From positions 1-64,000 of the forward strand of contig OY762444.1 in NCBI GenBank assembly GCA_963665735.1: a stretch of 64,000 nt of DNA. The letters run 5' to 3'. Positions 39,352-47,535 of this stretch are shown one piece after another (the stretch's first letter is position 1; the number at the start of each line of letters is the position of its first letter). The notes below the pieces were generated by a model. That model made no database searches. It was given only the letters and a program-made list of their open reading frames with translations, and had not been told where the DNA came from. Position numbers and translations under genes: made by a program. Source of the stretch: CATOSK01 sp963665735. GTDB lineage: Bacteria > Chloroflexota > Dehalococcoidia > Lucifugimonadales > UBA3495.

Positions 39352-41127
39352 TTAGAAATCCGGTTGGGGGCGCAACCGCCACGGGCGGGCCTTGGCCAAT
39401 TCCCGGACTTCCGCCGCCGTGGAGACGGGAGCCAAGCAGGTGGCGCCCATGCAGGCGTAGAGGGCATCGCCCCGGCCCACCGGGAAACCCAGGACGGCGA
39501 TGCGTTCTTCATCGCGGGCCGGGTCGAGGAATTGGGTTATGCGGTGGGGCGCGGGCAGCCGTTGCGCCGCCCGGCGGAGGCTGCCGGAACTGGCCGGGTT
39601 GCCCACCACCACCAGGCGCACCGGGCCGTTGTGCAGCAAGTCCCAGGCCCGCGCCCAGGCAGAGCCGGCCGGCAGAAACAGACGCTCTTCGTCTTCTTCC
39701 ATGCGGTGGGAAGAGTGAGAACCCAGGTAACTTTTGCCGGGAACGATGCCTTGAAAGACCTGCAAAGCGCCTCTGGCCCAATTCAGGTAATCCTCATCGC
39801 CAGTTAACCAGTGCAGGGTGATTAACCCCTCAGCCAGCAGGGAGTTTTCCAGCAAAGACCGTTCCCGGCCCAAGGACGGCCCGGCGGTGTTTCCCGTATC
39901 GGGTATATCGTAAAACCCGCCTTCGGATGCGCCGTACAAATCTTGGATAGTCCTGGCGACGACTTCGGCCCGTTGCAGGTGTTCGCTTTGGCCCCCGGTT
40001 TGGCACAGGGTCAGTAAGGCCCGCAGAAACCATACCTGGTCAGCCAGGGTGGGAATGCCGGGGACAAACTCCCCGGCGACGTGGGCCAACCCCGCCGAGT
40101 CCGACCAGCACTCGGCCCAAAGGCGGTTGAGGATGCTCTCCCCGTCGGCAAACCAGGCCGGCGCACCCAAAACCGCCGACGCTTGGAGCAGGGCATCGGC
40201 GGCTAAGGCGTTCCAGCCGGTATAAAAAACCCGGTCTATGGGCGGTTTTTCCCCGGCGGCCCGGTCTTTCCAGGGAAGTTGGTAATACTCTTCGGTGGCG
40301 TCCTGGCTGGCCCAGAACCAACCCGCAGCCGGGTCACGCAAGGTTTCGGTCAAGTAGTGCATTACCCCGGAGGCCGTTTCCCGGTAGTCTCTCTTGCCGG
40401 TTACCAGCGCGGCCTCCAGGTAGGTCAGGGCCAGGTTGGCGTTGGTGACCAGCATTTTTTCGTAGTGGGGAACTTTCCAGTCCCGGGAAACCGAGTAGCG
40501 GAAAAACCCGTCTTCGTTGAAGTCGTAAATGCCGGCTTTCATCCATGCCAGGGTTTTTTCCACCCGTTCCAGCAAGGCCCGGTCTCCGTTCCTGCCGTAG
40601 AGGGCCAGCAGCAGGCGCAAGCTCTCCCAAGGGGGTTGTTTCGGTTCCACCCCGAAACCGCCGTATTCCGGGTCGTACAGTTGCTCCAGGCGGTCAACTA
40701 CGGCGGCGACGGTGGCACCGTCCCCGGTTGCCGTCGGTTCCGGCCGGCTGGCTGTCGGAAAGGCCGGGCCGCCGGAAAGCACGGATTCCAGCACGCCCAG
40801 CATTTCATCGGGCGGGGTGTAAATCCTGCCGGCCACCAGATCGCCGGCCCCGGTCAGGAACACGAAGGACGGAAAACCGCCCTGATTGTAGCGGCGGGAA
40901 AGGTCGGGGCGGCGGTCAACGTCCACCGCCACCGGGATGAACTTGGAATTAACCAGGTCAATCACCCGCGAGTCGGAGTAAGTGGTCTGGTCCATGACGT
41001 GGCACCAGTGGCACCAGGTAGCCGTAAGGGTCAACAGAACGTGCTTTTCCTCGCGGCGGGCGTCCTGGAAGGCGGTTTCGTTCCAATCCCGCCAAGCGAT
41101 ACGCTCCCGATTTTCCGATTCGCTCAT
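39352..41127 (-). CDS. Thioredoxin-domain protein of the DUF255/YyaL (SSP411) family
   Basis: The 591-residue protein begins with the DUF255 thioredoxin-like domain: LLTLTATWCHWCHVMDQTTYSD has the C-H-W-C-H-V-M motif, and RRYNQGGFPSFVFL has the cis-Pro segment. An (alpha/alpha)6 barrel like those of N-acylglucosamine epimerases follows, with YDPEYGGFGVEPKQPPWESL and YDFNEDGFFRYSVSRDWKVPHYEKML. The usual length is about 680, so the C-terminal end is somewhat short. The function of the family is unclear; a thiol-linked role is likely from the CxxC. It starts just after an M20 peptidase remnant and ends the long leftward run. Confidence 0.88.
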   Translation of the reverse strand: MSESENRERIAWRDWNETAFQDARREEKHVLLTLTATWCHWCHVMDQTTYSDSRVIDLVNSKFIPVAVDVDRRPDLSRRYNQGGFPSFVFLTGAGDLVAGRIYTPPDEMLGVLESVLSGGPAFPTASRPEPTATGDGATVAAVVDRLEQLYDPEYGGFGVEPKQPPWESLRLLLALYGRNGDRALLERVEKTLAWMKAGIYDFNEDGFFRYSVSRDWKVPHYEKMLVTNANLALTYLEAALVTGKRDYRETASGVMHYLTETLRDPAAGWFWASQDATEEYYQLPWKDRAAGEKPPIDRVFYTGWNALAADALLQASAVLGAPAWFADGESILNRLWAECWSDSAGLAHVAGEFVPGIPTLADQVWFLRALLTLCQTGGQSEHLQRAEVVARTIQDLYGASEGGFYDIPDTGNTAGPSLGRERSLLENSLLAEGLITLHWLTGDEDYLNWARGALQVFQGIVPGKSYLGSHSSHRMEEDEERLFLPAGSAWARAWDLLHNGPVRLVVVGNPASSGSLRRAAQRLPAPHRITQFLDPARDEERIAVLGFPVGRGDALYACMGATCLAPVSTAAEVRELAKARPWRLRPQPDF

Positions 41128-41139
41128 GGTGTTACGTCC

Positions 41140-41457
41140 CTATTCTGATTGAGTGAACGAGGCGGCTCGGCCCGGGTCAAGGGGCGCAGGAAGAACGGCG
41201 TCGTACTCGGCGAAAGTCCCCAAGACCGGGCCACCGTCGCCCCAGGAAGCCGCGAAAGCGGTGGGCATCCCGCCGGAACCGGCTGTCACGTCAAACCCGG
41301 CTTCGGTCAGGATTTCGACATACGCCTGGGCCGACAGGTACTCCCGGAAGGCCGGCTCGGCATATTCCCAGATGCGGCGATGAAAGTCGGACAGCCAGCC
41401 CCGGTTGTCGTCAATCCACCGCAGGGCGTTGTGCTTTGCATCCGGCGACGGCGCCAT
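41140..41457 (-). pseudogene. N-terminal remnant of an M20-family amidohydrolase
   Basis: The 105 residues from ATG 41457 (GGGAGAAATCCTA ahead of it) match the start of M20 peptidases of the AbgB/amidohydrolase type: WIDDNRGWLSDFHRRIWEYAEPAFREYLSAQAYVEILTEAGFDV, then GTFAEYDAV, where the metal-site Asp lies in the next segment of complete enzymes. The family has about 450-480 residues, so about 75 percent is missing; the frame ends with an unrelated short tail and TAG. No other part of the gene is nearby. It looks like a truncated gene, though expression of the piece cannot be ruled out. Confidence 0.7.
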
Positions 41458-41493
41458 TAGGATTTCTCCCGTGGGATGAGCGGCAACCAACGC

Positions 41494-42642
41494 TTACCGG
41501 AAGGCGGGTATCACGTGCTTGCCGAACATTTCGATGGACTTCATAACCTGGTCGTGGCCCACCGTTTCCGTCGCCATGAGGAACTGCACCTGGTCAACGC
41601 CGGTGGCCTGGTGCAGCTTGACGGCCTCGATGCAACTGTTGGGGTCTCCCGCTACGATGACGCCGCGCTCGGCCAGGGTATCGGCGCCCATTTCCTCCCA
41701 AATCTTTTGGGCCAGGGCGCTGCCGCCGGAAAGGTCGAATTGGCTGGCGGCCCCTTCTTCGGTGACTTCCTTCACGTCTATATAACGGGAAAAGTTTTGC
41801 ACCAGGTGTTCCGGAATGCCGCCCCACTGCTGGAGCAACCGTTGGTAAATGTCTTTCTGGTCCTGGACGTAGGGACGGCCCGGCCCGAAAAAGGTTTTCA
41901 ACGAATTGGCGCACAGTTCTTTGGCGGCTTGGTCGTCTTCGCCGCAGTATCCAAAAAGGGAACTGAGCCACTGGTTGTTGACCGTCGCCCCAACCGCCTG
42001 GGCGTTCTGAATGTTCTGGCGGTATTCCTGGATATGGGGTTCCAGCACCGAAGGGGCGCTGATGCCCAGGGCCATGACGCCGATGCCCTTTTCCGCCGCC
42101 AGTTGGTAGGTGGCGGGTTGCAGGGCGGCCACCCAGATGGGCGGATGGGGTTTCTGGTAGGGCTTGGGCAGCACCTGGCGGGGCGGCACGTTCCAGAAAC
42201 GGCCTTCCCACTCGAACACTTCCGACTCCCAGATTTTGGGAATCATGTTCAGCGACTCTTCCCACATATCCCGGGTGTCCCGGGGGTCAATGCCCATGCC
42301 GGTCTGCTCATAGGGGGCCGAGCGGCCGGTGCCAAAGTCCACCCGCCCGTTGGAAAGGTGGTCCACCATCGCCACCCGTTCCGCCACCCGCACCGGATGA
42401 TGATAGGGCAGAATCACCACGCCGAACCCCAACCGGATGCGCTTGGTCAGACGGCTCAGCGCGCCGAAAATGACCTCCGGGCAGGGCGACGACGAAAAGG
42501 TGGTCAGGAAGTGATGTTCCACGAACCAAACGTAGTCAAAGCCCATTTCGTCGGCCAGGACGCACTGCTCGATGGTTTCTTCCACCACGGCGTGGTCGTC
42601 CAGGGTAGGGCGCTGCATTTCGTAGGCCAACCCAAACTGCAT
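41494..42642 (-). CDS. LLM-class (bacterial luciferase-like) flavin-dependent oxidoreductase
   Basis: The 382-residue TIM-barrel protein has the family's early GFDYVWFVEHHF segment, GFGVVILPYHHPVRVAERVAMVDHLSNGRVDFGTGRS and the late GDPNSCIEAVKLHQATGVDQVQF block. Such enzymes use reduced FMN or F420 for monooxygenation or hydride transfer. The ATG at 42642 follows AGAGGAACGCATC and puts the first strand (MQFGLAYEMQ) at the start; an ATG eight codons up lacks a site. It lies directly after the toxin-antitoxin-like module. Substrate not identifiable. Confidence 0.92.
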   Translation of the reverse strand: MQFGLAYEMQRPTLDDHAVVEETIEQCVLADEMGFDYVWFVEHHFLTTFSSSPCPEVIFGALSRLTKRIRLGFGVVILPYHHPVRVAERVAMVDHLSNGRVDFGTGRSAPYEQTGMGIDPRDTRDMWEESLNMIPKIWESEVFEWEGRFWNVPPRQVLPKPYQKPHPPIWVAALQPATYQLAAEKGIGVMALGISAPSVLEPHIQEYRQNIQNAQAVGATVNNQWLSSLFGYCGEDDQAAKELCANSLKTFFGPGRPYVQDQKDIYQRLLQQWGGIPEHLVQNFSRYIDVKEVTEEGAASQFDLSGGSALAQKIWEEMGADTLAERGVIVAGDPNSCIEAVKLHQATGVDQVQFLMATETVGHDQVMKSIEMFGKHVIPAFR

Positions 42643-42662
42643 GATGCGTTCCTCTCTTCGGT

Positions 42663-43655
42663 TCAAGGATTGAAAGGCTGATTATACGCCCTTATCAGGG
42701 GCAGGAAGGTCGTACCGCCGACATTCAACCGCTTGTCCCAGCATGAATTGTCCACGCCGCCCTCGCCGTAATGGTGGACGGCCTGCGTCCAGTCGTCCAG
42801 GGAACGGATGAGCGGCCCCTGGTCGGTCATGTCTTCGGCATTGAGAAAACCCAGATAGACCAGCACCACCGGCACGCCCAGGGAAGTCAACTTCCATGAC
42901 CAGGCGAAACGGTTGGCTAACTGGTAATGGGAATCCCGCGATAAACTCCAAGGGTTGCCGGTCAGCGAAGCAAGATTCCGGTTGGCTTCATCAATCGACT
43001 GGCCTATCCGTTGGCGATTCTCTGTGGCTGCACCGCATTTGTCTTCCTCACGTATTTCTTGCAGGTGGGCCTTGGCCTCAACCAGCAATAACCCCGGCTT
43101 GCCGTCAATGCTACAAGTGCTGGCAATGTCCCAAGTGGGGGTTTTTGCTCCCCTCCCTCTTCCGCGGACGGCCAGCCACCAAGACTGAAGCTCGCTCCTA
43201 ATGTCCGGTGGCAGCAGATTGCCCGTCTTGTCCAGTTCCGCTTCCAGGGCCGGCGTCTTGTCCCAAACATCGTCGGTCTTCACCGGCTTGCCGTAGGGCA
43301 TCCAACAATCGTCGGGCGAGACCACAACACCACTGCAATTGACGATTTGGGTTAACCGCCGGGCTACTTCTCCCCGGTTGCCGTCAGTCAGCAAGACGCA
43401 GCGGGGGCGACTACCCCGTCTGTCCTTGCCCAGTTGATTCCACCAGTCCAAGCCGTGCCTTACTACCAGAGACTTATCCTTCAAGGCGCTGAAGCCATGC
43501 ACCAGGAACCCGATGACGTTGCCTTCCGTATCCACCCTCACCAACACCCGTTTATCGTCGCTGTCTATGTACGAGCCGAACTTATGCTCCCAGGTCACGG
43601 TCAGCATATCCCCCTGGTCGTCGTACCAGATACCGATTTGTTCCGCGTTGTTCAT
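42663..43655 (-). CDS. DUF2283-like domain fused to a PD-(D/E)XK nuclease-like domain (module copy 2, gene B2)
   Basis: Residues 1-60 (IGIWYDDQGDMLTVTWEHKFGS..VDTEGNVIGFLVHGFSAL) align well with the separate DUF2283-like protein encoded at 44006-44251. The remaining 270 residues have the motif of a PD-(D/E)XK nuclease: Asp176 in TWDIASTC, then Glu193 and Lys195 in LLLVEAKAH. A hydrophobic late block follows, FAWSWKLTSLGVPVVLVYLGFLNAEDM. It is ten bases from the upstream small-nuclease-like gene A2. DUF2283 proteins often accompany small toxin-like proteins, so this fusion may be an antitoxin-nuclease hybrid (inference). Nothing else identifies its target. Confidence 0.65.
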   Translation of the reverse strand: MNNAEQIGIWYDDQGDMLTVTWEHKFGSYIDSDDKRVLVRVDTEGNVIGFLVHGFSALKDKSLVVRHGLDWWNQLGKDRRGSRPRCVLLTDGNRGEVARRLTQIVNCSGVVVSPDDCWMPYGKPVKTDDVWDKTPALEAELDKTGNLLPPDIRSELQSWWLAVRGRGRGAKTPTWDIASTCSIDGKPGLLLVEAKAHLQEIREEDKCGAATENRQRIGQSIDEANRNLASLTGNPWSLSRDSHYQLANRFAWSWKLTSLGVPVVLVYLGFLNAEDMTDQGPLIRSLDDWTQAVHHYGEGGVDNSCWDKRLNVGGTTFLPLIRAYNQPFNP

Positions 43656-43665
43656 TTCATACTGC

Positions 43666-43953
43666 CTAGCTGAAACGACCGATGATGTATGCCGTCAGAA
43701 TAAAGGCGTCGTCATCCAGGTATTTTACGGCGACGCGCACCCATCCATTGCCCAACCCCAAACCTGGGAACCGCTTATGATACAGCTTTACGGATTCGGG
43801 GTCAGTGTCAGAATCGGCAACGGTGTCCGGCTGTCTGACCGTTTCCTGGACATTCTCCAGTAATGTCTCCATTTCCGGATGTCTGGCGCAAATGTGCCGC
43901 CAACGCTCTTCCGGCAGACGAACTTGGCGGCCTTCCGGGTCTTCAACTACCAC
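43666..43953 (-). CDS. Small nuclease-like protein of a toxin-antitoxin-like pair, copy 2 (A2)
   Basis: 95 residues that align along their whole length with the protein at 44230-44553: EDPxGRxxRLPxERWxHI at the start, a central VxLYxKxF and a final DAFxxTAY. The ERWRHICARHPEM segment and the C-terminal strands resemble the PBECR (barnase/EndoU/colicin/RelE-like) toxin fold, at motif level only. GTG start at 43953. It is followed ten bases later by the DUF2283-nuclease fusion. No second copy of an unrelated gene separates the two modules (52 bases). Confidence 0.6.
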   Translation of the reverse strand: MVVEDPEGRQVRLPEERWRHICARHPEMETLLENVQETVRQPDTVADSDTDPESVKLYHKRFPGLGLGNGWVRVAVKYLDDDAFILTAYIIGRFS

Positions 43954-44005
43954 GTTCTCGATTGGGATTTAACCCGGCCGTGGAATTAAGACCACTTGCC
44001 GCGTT

Positions 44006-44251
44006 TCACCCGATTTCCGACTGGACTTTGCGAGGGCGGAAGTCAACGGGCGCTATGTCCACATCGAGATACTCACCCTCGAAACTCCGTATTCCGATGA
44101 TGTGGAACCCTTGTACATTCCCTTGGTCGTCAACATGGGCCATTACCCGGTCATCCTCAGTTGGTTCCGTAGAGGTATTGTTGCCCCAAGTCACGTCCAA
44201 AAAGTCGCCTTCCTTGTCGTACCAGACGTTTATCTTGTCCTGCTGTCCCAT
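44006..44251 (-). CDS. DUF2283 protein, probable antitoxin (B1)
   Basis: The 81-residue protein has the DUF2283 pattern KINVWYDKEGDFLDVTWG at residues 5-22 followed by VMAHVDDQGNVQGFHIIGIRSFEG. DUF2283 genes are often found next to small toxin-like genes and are thought to be antitoxins, without firm proof. Its ATG at 44251 lies within the end of gene A1 (22-base overlap) behind AGGTGAACAAAT, so translation of A1 and B1 is coupled. Its counterpart in module copy 2 is the N-terminal domain of the longer protein at 42663-43655. Confidence 0.7.
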   Translation of the reverse strand: MGQQDKINVWYDKEGDFLDVTWGNNTSTEPTEDDRVMAHVDDQGNVQGFHIIGIRSFEGEYLDVDIAPVDFRPRKVQSEIG

Positions 44252-44553
44252 ATTTGTTCACCTGCTTTCAGTCGGGAAGTCGCATAGGCGGTCATCACAA
44301 AAGCGTCTGCGCCGATGAGCTTTACCACCACGCATATCCACCTTGGCCCCACCGCCGTTTCATCGAACCACTTGTAGTATAACCTGACGGTATCCGGCGC
44401 GGAGCTTGATTTCCTGATTACATCGGCATTTTGGAGCGTTCCAACCACCAACTCCCGCATCGTCACCATGTAACTGTGGGTGGGCCGGGTAATGTGCATC
44501 CAACGCTCATCCGGCAGGCGGATGACACGGCCCTGGGGGTCTTCAATCGTCAC
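44230..44553 (-). CDS. Small nuclease-like protein of a toxin-antitoxin-like pair, copy 1 (A1)
   Basis: 107 residues paralogous to the protein at 43666-43953. Shared features are EDPQGRVIRLPDERWMHI, VRLYYKWFDE and VKLIGADAFVMTAYATSR. The fold guess (PBECR/RelE-like RNase) rests on these motifs only. The GTG start overlaps the TGA of the M24 peptidase gene (GTGA), so the module is translationally coupled to a metabolic gene, which is unusual for a toxin-antitoxin pair. The RHPEM of copy 2 is here RPTHSYM, so one of the likely functional residues may be shifted. Confidence 0.6.
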   Translation of the reverse strand: MTIEDPQGRVIRLPDERWMHITRPTHSYMVTMRELVVGTLQNADVIRKSSSAPDTVRLYYKWFDETAVGPRWICVVVKLIGADAFVMTAYATSRLKAGEQIWDSRTR

Positions 44554-45722
44554 TCAATCAAGACCACTTCCCGTTGCACCGGCGACGTGGCGTAAGGCCC
44601 TTCTTCTCCCATGAAAGCGTCAATTTCGGAGCGGACGCCGAACTCCGGCAGGTAAATCCCCGGTTCTATGGAAAAGCCGACTCCCGGAATGATGCGGCGG
44701 GTGTCGCGGGTCTCAAACCCGTCCAGGTTCACCGCTTCCCCGTGGACTTCGTAGCTGATGCTGTGGCCCAGCCGGTGGGTGAAGTATTGGCCGTAGCCCC
44801 GTTCCTCGATGTAGCTGCGGGCGACGGCGTCGGCCTCCCACCCTTGCAATACCTTTCCTTGACGGTGGGACTCTTGCAGGTGTTCCAGGGCGGCGTCCCT
44901 GGCCCCGGTCACGATGTCAAAGATTTCCTGTTGACGGGGCGGAACCTGGTTGCCGACAAAAGCCGTCCAGGTAATGTCGGCATAGACCGCGTTGGGATCG
45001 GCCTCTCTGGCCCACAGGTCAATCAACACCCAGTCGCCGGGTTGGAAAACGCTGCTGCCGTGGCTTTCCGGTTCATAATGGGGGTCGGAGCAATGGGCGT
45101 TGATGGAGACTATCGGGCCGTCGGCGGCTTCCAGTCCTTCTTCCCGGAAACGCCGCCGGATAAACTCGGCAATCTCAAACTCGGTAGGATTATTCCCGCC
45201 GGCCAACCGCCCCCCGATGCGCCGGAACGCCTGGTTGACAATCAAGCCCAGCTTTTCCGCCGCGCGGCAGTGGCCGGCCAATTGCTCCGGCGTCCAACGC
45301 TGGGTGGCGTACTGCATCAGGTCGGCGGAGGAAACTACCTCGGCGCCCAAACTCCGCACCAACTCCACCGTGCCGGCGTCCACCCGGGACACCCGGGGCA
45401 GTTCGTTGCGGGGCGAGTATTCCATCGCCACCCGTCCGGCCCCGGCCAGCAGCCCGCCCAGGGCCTCTTCCAGGGATGACCGGCTGCTGTAAACCGCCAG
45501 GTTGACCGGCGCCCCGGCGAATTTGCCGGCGTCAACGTGGTGGGCCAGCAGGGTTGGAACCCCCTCCGCCGGAACGAAAAGGAAACTTGGCCGGGTGACG
45601 TGACCGGAAGGGGCGATTACCTGGGGGAAGATAGGGTTGGAATGGCGGTAGTCGTGGATTAGCCAGGCGGGAATCCCTTCCTGCCGCAAAAATTCCTGGG
45701 CGTCGCTGATAACCCGGTTCAT
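44550..45722 (-). CDS. M24 family metallopeptidase (Xaa-Pro aminopeptidase-like)
   Basis: The 390-residue protein has a creatinase-type N-terminal domain (1-150) and a pita-bread catalytic domain. Metal ligands are visible as Asp in DWVLIDLWAREADPNAVYADITWTAF (two Asp), His in HRLGHSI, Glu in GFSIEPGIYLPEFG and Glu in VRSEIDAF. All five ligand positions are present, so it should be active on Xaa-Pro peptides or a related amide. GGGGTAAGTGAC precedes its ATG. It follows the SDR gene by 40 bases and overlaps gene A1 by four. Confidence 0.92.
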   Translation of the reverse strand: MNRVISDAQEFLRQEGIPAWLIHDYRHSNPIFPQVIAPSGHVTRPSFLFVPAEGVPTLLAHHVDAGKFAGAPVNLAVYSSRSSLEEALGGLLAGAGRVAMEYSPRNELPRVSRVDAGTVELVRSLGAEVVSSADLMQYATQRWTPEQLAGHCRAAEKLGLIVNQAFRRIGGRLAGGNNPTEFEIAEFIRRRFREEGLEAADGPIVSINAHCSDPHYEPESHGSSVFQPGDWVLIDLWAREADPNAVYADITWTAFVGNQVPPRQQEIFDIVTGARDAALEHLQESHRQGKVLQGWEADAVARSYIEERGYGQYFTHRLGHSISYEVHGEAVNLDGFETRDTRRIIPGVGFSIEPGIYLPEFGVRSEIDAFMGEEGPYATSPVQREVVLIE

Positions 45723-45762
45723 GTCACTTACCCCCGGCGCCTTGGCTCAGAAAGACAGGCGG

Positions 45763-46557
45763 TTAATGGATTGCCTGGAACCGGCCCCCGTCCACCACCA
45801 CGGTAGCGCCGGTAATGAAACTGGCCCGTTCCGAGGCCAGGAAAGCCACCAGGTTCCCGACTTCTTCGGGCTGGCCCAACCGCCCCACGGGAATCTGGGC
45901 AATGGCCTTTTCCTTGACCTGCTCCGGCGTTGTCCCGTGTAGTTCGGACTGGTCTTCGGCCCGGGCCAGGTACTGCTCGGTATCAACGTCGCCGGACACC
46001 ACATTGTTGACGGTGATGTTGAAGGGGGCCAGTTCGTTGGCTACGGCTTTGAAGTAACCCATCAACGCCAACTCGCTGGATGAGGAAAGGGCCATTCCCG
46101 GCAAAGTCTCCTGGGACAAGGGGGAGACCAGGTTGACAATCCGGCCCCACCGTTGCTGTTTCATGTGCGGTATGACCTCCCGGCTGAGCCGGATAGCGCT
46201 CAAAAGGTTTCGCTCCATAGCGTTGGAAATTGACTCGTCCTCGAACTCCACCGCCGGCCCGGTTTCGGCGGCGCCGGAGTGAGTCACCAGAACCCCTACC
46301 TGGTCAAAGCGGTTGAAAGTGTCCCTGACGACCCGCCGCACGTCGCGCCGCACGGACAGGTCGGCGGGAATCGCCAGCACGTGGTGTTGGGAGCTGATGC
46401 GGGCCAGTTCAATCTCGGTGTGGCGCAGGGCTGCCTCGTTGCGGGAGCAGATGGCGACGCTGGCCCCCTCTTTGGCCAGGGCAATGGCGATGGCCCGCCC
46501 GATGCCCCGGCTGGAACCTCCCACGATGGCAACCCGGTCTTTCAACCCCAAGTCCAT
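45763..46557 (-). CDS. Short-chain dehydrogenase/reductase with replaced catalytic Tyr and Lys
   Basis: The 264-residue protein has a normal SDR cofactor site (VGGSSRGIGRAIA at 12-24, CSRNEAAL, ADLSVRRDV) and C-terminal TGATVVVDGGR. The active-site region reads VNLVSPLSQ..ALSSSSELALMG: Ser145 is present, but the Tyr of Y-x3-K is Ser158 and the Lys is Glu162. It therefore cannot work as a classical SDR and may bind cofactor or a ligand without the usual catalysis. GGAGG is 11 bases from the ATG. It is upstream of the M24 peptidase gene in the same run. Confidence 0.85.
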   Translation of the reverse strand: MDLGLKDRVAIVGGSSRGIGRAIAIALAKEGASVAICSRNEAALRHTEIELARISSQHHVLAIPADLSVRRDVRRVVRDTFNRFDQVGVLVTHSGAAETGPAVEFEDESISNAMERNLLSAIRLSREVIPHMKQQRWGRIVNLVSPLSQETLPGMALSSSSELALMGYFKAVANELAPFNITVNNVVSGDVDTEQYLARAEDQSELHGTTPEQVKEKAIAQIPVGRLGQPEEVGNLVAFLASERASFITGATVVVDGGRFQAIH

Positions 46558-46713
46558 GAACCGCGCAACCTCCGATACCCGCCGGGTGCGAAACCATTTA
46601 GCCGGCCGGCTGCAACAATCATAGTCGCCGCACCGGGCATAGGCAACAATTTGTTGGCGGCAATTCGGTTGGCGGGGGATAATGAAATCGGCGCACCGGC
46701 CCGCGAAACCATT

Positions 46714-46918
46714 GGGCGTGTCGTCAATTGATTTGTCGTCATTCCGGCTGCCGCCGGAATCCAGAAAAGCCGGGCGCGCGAGAGCGGACTAGGGATAAGG
46801 GGTACTGGATACCTGCCTGCGCCGGCATGACAGGTTTGGGCGCGGGATGTGGATTCCCGCTTTCGCGGGAATGACGGTGGAGGGCGGGAATGGGAAAAAA
46901 GAAACTGACGACACCCCC
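46714..46918. mobile_element. MITE-like element, copy 3 (longer, TA flanks lost)
   Basis: 205 bp with terminal repeats GGGCGTGTCGTCA and TGACGACACCCCC, the same 13-base ends as copies 1 and 2. The flanking bases are TT and TG rather than TA. The interior has the facing palindromes plus an extra TTCCCGC-TTTC-GCGGGAATGACGG palindrome, probably a nested insertion. It lies in the gap 46558-46932, which holds no gene. Confidence 0.65.
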
Positions 46919-46932
46919 TGGCGGGGAGACGG

Positions 46933-47502
46933 CTAAACTTGGTGGTAGCGGAAACAATCAACTAGGTGGTCATTGACCAGCCCCGCGCCCTGCATGAAAG
47001 CGTAGCAAATCGTCGGCCCGACGAACTTGAAACCGCGGCTCATCAAGTCCCGGCTTAACTTTTCCGATTCCGGGGTTTTGGCCGGAACCTGGGAATCTGT
47101 AATCCACTCATTCTTGATTGTGCGGCCTTGGGTGAAACCCCAGAGATAGGCATCGAAACTGCCGAATTGCCGCCGGATTTCCAGAAATCCCTTGGCGTTG
47201 GTGACCAGCGACGCGATTTTCTGCCGGTTGCGGACGATGCCCGGGTCTTGCAGCAACCGGGCCAGCCGTTCATCGTCGTAGGCGGCAATACGTTCTACGT
47301 CGAAGTTGTCCAGGGCTTGCCGGTAGTTTTCCCGCTTTCTGAGGATGGTCAGCCAGCTAAGGCCGGCCTGGGCGCCGTCCAGCGCCAGGTACTCGAACAG
47401 CGTCCGGTCGTCGTGGCGCGGGACGCCCCATTCGGTGTCGTGGTACTCCGTCAGCAGCGGGTGGGACTTGGCCCAAGGACACCGGCCCGGATTGTCAGCC
47501 AT
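46933..47502 (-). CDS. tag: DNA-3-methyladenine glycosylase I
   Basis: The 189-residue protein is a typical Tag: RCPWAKSHPLLTEYHDTEWGVPRHDDRTLFEYLALDGAQAGLSW at the start, FSWLTIL-type helix, SxxFVGPTICYAFMQGAGLVNDHLVDCFRY at the end. The zinc ligands are Cys8 with the His and C-terminal His/Cys of NDHLVDC. It removes 3-methyladenine from alkylated DNA. It lies 33 bases after a CoA-transferase gene in the same direction; no repair partner is adjacent. Confidence 0.95.
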   Translation of the reverse strand: MADNPGRCPWAKSHPLLTEYHDTEWGVPRHDDRTLFEYLALDGAQAGLSWLTILRKRENYRQALDNFDVERIAAYDDERLARLLQDPGIVRNRQKIASLVTNAKGFLEIRRQFGSFDAYLWGFTQGRTIKNEWITDSQVPAKTPESEKLSRDLMSRGFKFVGPTICYAFMQGAGLVNDHLVDCFRYHQV

Positions 47503-47535
47503 GATATTCGCAGGTTCCCGGTATTTCCGTTGGGA

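Noticed and set aside
41140..41160. Selenocysteine or other recoding at the end of the M20 fragment
   Set aside because: The stop is TAG, and no M20 sequence continues after it.
42663..44553. Prophage remnant around the duplicated small genes
   Set aside because: No integrase, capsid, terminase or lysis genes are near, and the genes are embedded in a co-directional metabolic run.
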